Shown piece by piece: positions 59,401 to 64,000 of a DNA stretch of 64,000 nt; position 1 is the first letter of the stretch; each line of letters opens with the position of its first letter. Position numbers and translations under genes: made by a program. Source of the stretch: Anaeramoeba ignava (Eukaryota > Metamonada > Anaeramoebidae); contig JAPDFW010000055.1 of the NCBI GenBank assembly GCA_028826165.1, positions 327,501 to 391,500 of the forward strand, in the 5' to 3' direction. The notes under the pieces were generated by a model. That model was not told where the DNA came from and ran no database searches. It saw only the letters and a program-made list of their open reading frames with translations.

Positions 59401-60285
59401 TTTTAATAATAAATTAAATAACAAATTTAATAACAAATTTAATAATAAATTTAATAATAAATTAAAATTCAAAATCAAAATCAAAATCAAAATTAAAATT
59501 CATTTATAAAATTATATTAAAATTAAATAGCTTTGAATAGAAAAAACCTTGAGAACTTAGAATTCGAACAACAAGTAGTGGGACTACCCACACTAATTCT
59601 TTCAGAACCAGAACTAAACACACGAGAAATCGCAGCAAGATTATTCTACAATTACGTTAGTTTTTGCGATTTTTCGAATAAGAACATCAAAAAACTTTTT
59701 GATTCCGAAAATATTTCATCTTTAATCAAAATATTGCAAAACAAAGAAAACGGAAAAGTTGTTTTTGCTTTAGCATTAGGAAGTTTACTTCATTTATCAC
59801 AAGATGAAAATTTACAAAGAGAAGTTGTTAATAATCAAGGAATTCAAATGTTGAGCTTTTTATTTTCAGAAGAAAATACTAATTCATCAATAACATTAAT
59901 ACATTTTGCAACTCAATTGATTTCAAAACTTTCAAAAGACGTCAGAAATTTGGATGATTTACTTAAGCAAAACTTCAATTTTATTCCCGATTTACTTAAT
60001 GCTGTTGAAGTTCCCCAAATATTACTTCATGTCGTTAATTTTATCAATAATATTGTTTCTTATAATCCTCATGCTTTTGATTCTTTTAAAGATTTAGACC
60101 AAAAAATTAATGAGATTTATTCAAAATCTACAGACCAAAAACTTAAATCAAAAATTGAACAACTTCTTCCAAAAATATCTAAAAATTCTCCTCAACAAAA
60201 TCAACAAAATCAACAAAATCAAATCAAGACTAATAACCTCAGATCAAGTTTTAATTCACAAAACAAATCAAATAATTTGAAATGA
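56413..60285 (+). CDS. FYVE-domain protein with helical (ARM-like) repeats, 2 exons
   Basis: Exon 1 56413-57079 and exon 2 59531-60285 join in phase 1 over a 2.45-kb intron (GTTTGT donor, AAATAG acceptor), giving about 473 residues. The FYVE finger is complete: WLPDK (WxxD), CVMCQAGF, RRHHCRYCG, CNGC, and RVCDAC, the residues that bind zinc and PI3P. After it the protein is helical (LALRALIKLSSLNQES; VFALALGSLLHLSQDENLQ; LLHVVNFINNIVSYNP), resembling armadillo repeats, and ends in a Gln-Asn-rich tail. FYVE proteins act on PI3P-rich endosomes. The first ~380 bp of exon 1 are markedly more GC-rich than the rest of the window. Confidence 0.88.
57080..59530 (+). repeat. FYVE-gene intron: 2.3-kb (AATAAATTT)n array
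   Basis: From about 57170 to 59460 the intron is AATAAATTTAATAATAAATTAAAT-type 9-12-bp units. It ends in a short (AAAATC)n run before the AAATAG acceptor. The reverse complement of the same family fills an SLC44-gene intron at 61140-62405. Confidence 0.9.
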
Positions 60286-60681
60286 TTTAAATAATTAAAA
60301 ATATTATTCTTTCTTTCTTTCTTTCTTTGTACAAACTCAGTTTAAAAATCAAATCCAAAAACGATCCAAAAAAGTGATCAAAAACTGAGAAAAAAAAAAT
60401 ATTTTTCTTTCACTTTTTTTACTTTTTTTTTTTACTTTTTACTTTTTACTCTTTTCTTTTTTTTGAACTCTTCTTTTTTTTTGAAAGAACAAAAAAAAAA
60501 TTTAATAAAATCTTCAATTAAAAATCAATTTAAAAATCAAATCAAATCAAATTAAACCAAATCAAAAATCAAATCAAATTTCAAAAATCAAATTTCAAAA
60601 ATCAAATCAATTTAAAAAATCAAATCAAATCAAAAATCAAATCAAATTAAAAAATCAATTAAAAATTTCTTTTTGATTTTC
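60286..60681. other. Convergent intergenic spacer
   Basis: It lies between the FYVE (+) and SLC44-like (-) 3' ends. It contains a (TTTC)n run, T-rich stretches and (AATCAAATC)n repeats from about 60530 to 60660. No gene. Confidence 0.6.
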
Positions 60682-63600
60682 TTAATCATTATCATTTGCA
60701 GATTTAAGAGGTTCATATTCTTCCTTTTGATTTTTCAACTCTGCCTTATTTTTATTCATATATTTCTGTAATCTTTCTGAAGCATAAGGTTCTCTATCAG
60801 GAGAACTACCATCATGCCTTTCCGCATCTTCACAGAAACAAAGAAGCATAGTATCAATAGCCATTTCAAAAACAGACATAAAAGCGGAAGCAATAGCATA
60901 AGCAAGAACAGCACAAAGAATTGTTGGAATCAAATAAAAGGATATGTTATTCATTGATCTTAAAATTCCAAGTGAAATTATTCCTACTGCTATTGCTACT
61001 AGAAATTTCCCTAGAAATAAAAGAAAATCTCCTACTGCTGAAACTGTTAAAACTCGTAATATGTTTCTTGATATTAAATGAAATGCTCTTTTTGTTGATT
61101 TCCAAAAACTTTCTCCATAAACTGCAATCTATTTAATTTTTTTAAATTTTTTTATTTAATTTATTATTTAATTATTGAATTTATTATTAAATTTATTATT
61201 TAATTTATTATTAAATTTATTATTTAATTTATTATTTAATTATTGAATTTATTATTTAATTTGTTATTAAATTTATTATTTAATTTATTATTTAATTTAT
61301 TATTTAATTTATTATTTAATTTATTATTTAATTTTATTATTTAAATTAAATTTAAATTATTTAATTTATTATTTAATTTATTATTAAATTTATTATTTTA
61401 ATTTATTTATTTAATTTATTATTTAATTTATTATTAAATTTATTATTTAATTTATTAAATTTGTTATTAAATTTATTATTAAATTTATTATTAAATTTAT
61501 TATTAAATTTATTATTTAAATTTATTATTTAATTTATTATTTAATTTATTATTAAATTTATTATTAAATTTATTATTAAATTTATTATTTAATTTATTAT
61601 TTAATTTATTATTAAATTTGTTATTAAATTTATTATTTAAATTTGTTATTAAATTTATTATTAAATTTGTTATTAAATTTATTATTTAATTTATTATTTA
61701 ATTTATTATTAAATTTAAATTTATTATTTAATTTATTATTAAATTTATTATTTAATTTATTATTAAATTTATTATTTAATTTATTATTAAATTTATTTTT
61801 AATTTATTATTAAATTTATTATTAAATTTATTATTTAATTTATTTCTTAATTTATTATTTAATTTATTATTTAATTTATTATTTAATTTATTATTTAATT
61901 TATTATTAAATTTTGTAATTAAATTTATTATTTAATTTATTATTTAATTTATTATTAAATTATTTAATTTATTATTGATTTTATTATTTAATTTATTATT
62001 TAATTTATTGTTGAATTTATTATTTAATTTATTATTTAATTTATTATTGAATTTGTATTAAATTTATTATTTAATTTGTTATTAAATTTATTATTTAATT
62101 TGATATTAAATTTATTATTTAATTTATTAAATTTACAATTTAATTTAATTAAATTTATTTTTAAAATTTAATTTAATTTATTATTAAATTTATTATTAAA
62201 ATTATTATTAAATTTGTTATTAAATTTATTATTTAATTTATTATTTAAATTTAATTTATTATTATATTTATTTCTTAATTTATTGTTTAATTTATTTTAA
62301 ATTTTTTTTAATTTATTATTTAATTTATTATTTAATTTATAAATTATTTAATTTATTATTAAATTTATTATTTAAATTATTATTTAATTTATTTTTAAAT
62401 TTATTTTTCATTTAGTTTACCATAATATATCCATTCTTGTTAATAAATTTCATCCAACCATGAAGACAAGCTAAAAAGCATTTCATACAATAAAAGCAAT
62501 ATTTAACACAACGATTTTCTCCATTTAAACTTTAAATTAAAATTAATTTAAAATTTAAATTAAAATTAAAATTAAAATTAAAATTAAAATTAAAATTAAA
62601 ATTAAAATTAAAATTAAAATTAAAATTAAAATTAAAATTAAAATTAAAATTAAAATTAAAATTAAAATTAAAATTAAAATTAAAATTAAAATTAAAATTA
62701 AAATTAAAATTAAAATTAAAATTAAAATTAAAATTAAAATAAAATTAAAATTAAAATTAAAAATCAAAAATTCAAAATTTAAATTAAAATTAAAATCGGA
62801 TAAAAAATTAAAATCAAAATTAAAAATAAAATTGTTTACATTTTTATCTCTTGCCCAATACCAACTTGCGATTGCACCTGCTATTGTTGCTTGTGTTAAT
62901 GCTATAATATAAGAATTTGTCCATAAAAGTCCAAAGAAATGATAAATTGTTAAATAATTCATTGCTGAAGTATTTTCAAATTCAAGATAATATTCTCCAT
63001 TTTTTTCTTCAGCCTTTGGTTTTCCTGAACTTAATAAAAATCTATTTTTTTCAAATTGAATTAAATTTGAATTAAATTTGAATTAAAATTGAATTAAAAT
63101 TAAATTTGAATTTGAATTAAATTTGAATTAAATTGAAATTAAATTTGAATTTGAATTGAATTAAATTTGAATTGAATTTGAATTGAATTAAATTAAATTT
63201 GAAATTAAATTTGAATTAAATTTGAATTTGAATTTGAATTTGAATTTGAATTTGAATTTGAATTTGAATTAAATTGAATTTGAATTGAATTTGAAATGAA
63301 TTTGAATTAAATTTGAATTTGAATTGAATTTGAATTAAATTTGAATTAAATTTGAATTTGAATTTGAATTAAATTAAATTTGAAATTAAATTTGAATTAG
63401 AATTAAATTTGAAATTAAATTTGAATTAAATTTGAAATTAAATTTGAATTTGAATTAAACAATTAAATTTTGAATTTGAATTTGTTGCTTGCTGAATTAA
63501 ATTTGAATTAAATTTGAATTTGAAATGAATTTGAATTAAATTTGAATTATGAATTTGAAATGAATTTGAATTAAATTTGAAATGAATTTGAATTGAATTA

Positions 63601-64000
63601 AATTTGAATTTGAATTTGAATTTGAATTTGAATTTGAATTTGAATTTGAATTAAATTAAATTTGAATTGAATTAAATTAAATTAAATTTGAATTAAATTT
63701 GAATTAAATTAAATTTGAATTTTAGAATTTGAATTGAATTTGAATTGAATTAAATTAAATTTGAAATTAAATTTGAATTAAATTTGAATTTGAATTTGAA
63801 TTAAATTTGAATTAAATTTGAATTAAATTTGAATTGAATTTTCAATAAAAGAAACAATACGCTGCTACTGCAATTGAATAAGCGTAAAGAATTAATAATA
63901 ATACGAAAGTAATCAATGGAAAGAAAACAATTCTTGGCATTGCTTTAATTGCTGTTGCTGCTTCTTCTATTAATGCCACTGCAAGAATTATTCTTTTATA
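60682..64000 (-). CDS. SLC44/CTL choline-transporter-like protein, 3' part
   Basis: The gene is cut by the right edge, so the N-terminus is missing. Visible exons: ~64000-63860 (IILAVALIEEAATAIKAMPRIVFFPLI, then a membrane segment), ~63046-62836 (SSGKPKAEEKNGEYYLEF, then TIYHFFGLLWTNSYIIALTQATIAGAIASWYWARDK), ~62531-62411 (CVKYCFYCMKCFLACLHGW), and ~61133-60682 (IAVYGESFWKSTKRAFHLI ... LAYAIASAFMSVFEMAIDT, LCFCEDAERHDGS). These match the conserved C-terminal half of CTL proteins in order, with five to six membrane segments. The family carries choline or ethanolamine in other eukaryotes. The 63046 junction needs one more T in a run (63036-63040 on +) to keep frame. Three introns are repeat-filled. 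Confidence 0.88.
61140..62405 (-). repeat. SLC44-gene intron: (TTTATTATTTAA)n array
   Basis: About 1.25 kb of TTTATTATTTAATTTATTATTAAATTT units on +, the reverse complement of the FYVE-intron array. In the sense of each gene both introns therefore read AATAAATTTAAT-like. Confidence 0.9.
62540..62830 (-). repeat. SLC44-gene intron: (AAAATT)n hexamer array
   Basis: About 30 perfect AAAATT units on +, followed by AAAATCGGATAAAAAATT, the same word found in the VPS9-gene intron. Confidence 0.88.
63050..63845 (-). repeat. SLC44-gene intron: (GAATTTGAATTAAATTT)n array
   Basis: About 0.8 kb of TTGAATTTGAATTAAAT units with 6- and 11-bp spacing. One non-repeat word, GTTGCTTGCTGAATTAAA, lies at about 63482. 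Confidence 0.88.

Noticed and set aside
62555-62962. ORF ending in a long Ile-Leu run after an SLC44-like exon
   Set aside because: The Ile-Leu part is the (AAAATT)n intron read through; the exon ends at the GTAAAC donor near 62836.
984-63040. Programmed +1 or -1 frameshifting as explanation for the split ORFs
   Set aside because: Breaks go in both directions, lack a common slippery site or stop-codon context, and often restore exact identity to a paralogue or repeat unit when one homopolymer base is changed. Error or mutation is simpler.

Overview
The window is a piece of nuclear genome from an extremely AT-rich unicellular eukaryote. Genes contain GT-AG introns, use the standard code, and show eukaryote-only families: TAF12, USP5/isopeptidase T, FYVE, VPS9, PB1, RCC1-BTB, BTB-TLDc and an SLC44-type transporter. 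Many tandem-BTB proteins, ankyrin-BTB and RCC1-BTB proteins, and Gln-Asn (CAAAAT) hexamer runs resemble what I know of Anaeramoeba (Metamonada). That assignment is an inference, and another AT-rich amoeboid protist is possible. No mobile element, viral gene or CRISPR array was seen.

Layout. 1-5 kb: 3' part of an ankyrin/double-BTB gene (+), an 11-bp satellite, and a PAS/coiled-coil gene (+). 5.5-10.7 kb: a seven-exon Lon protease (+) carrying an intein inside its Walker A motif. 11.3-17 kb: a large multi-exon helical-repeat gene (-) whose paralogue lies at 29.2-34.8 kb (-). 17-19.6 kb: a 15-bp satellite. 20-21.7 kb: a PB1 protein with His/Met-rich repeats (+). 22-24.1 kb: VPS9 protein (-). 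Then tRNA-Cys (24,831), an RBBP9-type hydrolase (+), TAF12 (-) and a WD40-like gene (+) starting 16 bp from TAF12. 35.9-41.8 kb: three tandem RCC1/double-BTB genes (-), with a fourth at 53.7-55.7 kb. 41.9-47.1 kb: ankyrin/double-BTB (+) and BTB-BACK-TLDc (+). 48.4-51.4 kb: USP5-like deubiquitinase (-), head-to-head with a tandem ubiquitin-like gene (+, 52,865). 56.4-60.3 kb: FYVE/helical-repeat protein (+). 60.7-64 kb: SLC44 choline-transporter-like gene (-), cut by the right edge.

Two genome-wide habits stand out. First, introns are either short (about 75-130 bp) or inflated to 0.3-2.5 kb by tandem repeats, usually with a unit particular to that intron. Second, nearly every long coding region contains one or more 1-nt frame breaks, mostly at A/T homopolymers. 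I read these mainly as assembly errors, and give gene models across them.

The most interesting object is the Lon gene. Its 337-residue intein has intact splicing motifs but a degenerate LAGLIDADG endonuclease. The host Lon keeps the Ser-Lys protease dyad, but several ATPase residues are substituted (Walker A, Walker B, Arg finger, sensor 2, pore loop). Other points of interest are the USP5/tandem-ubiquitin divergent pair, CaaX endings on RCC1-BTB proteins, a conserved linker between paired BTB domains, tRNA-Cys with A73, and inverted same-family repeat arrays in two neighbouring introns.
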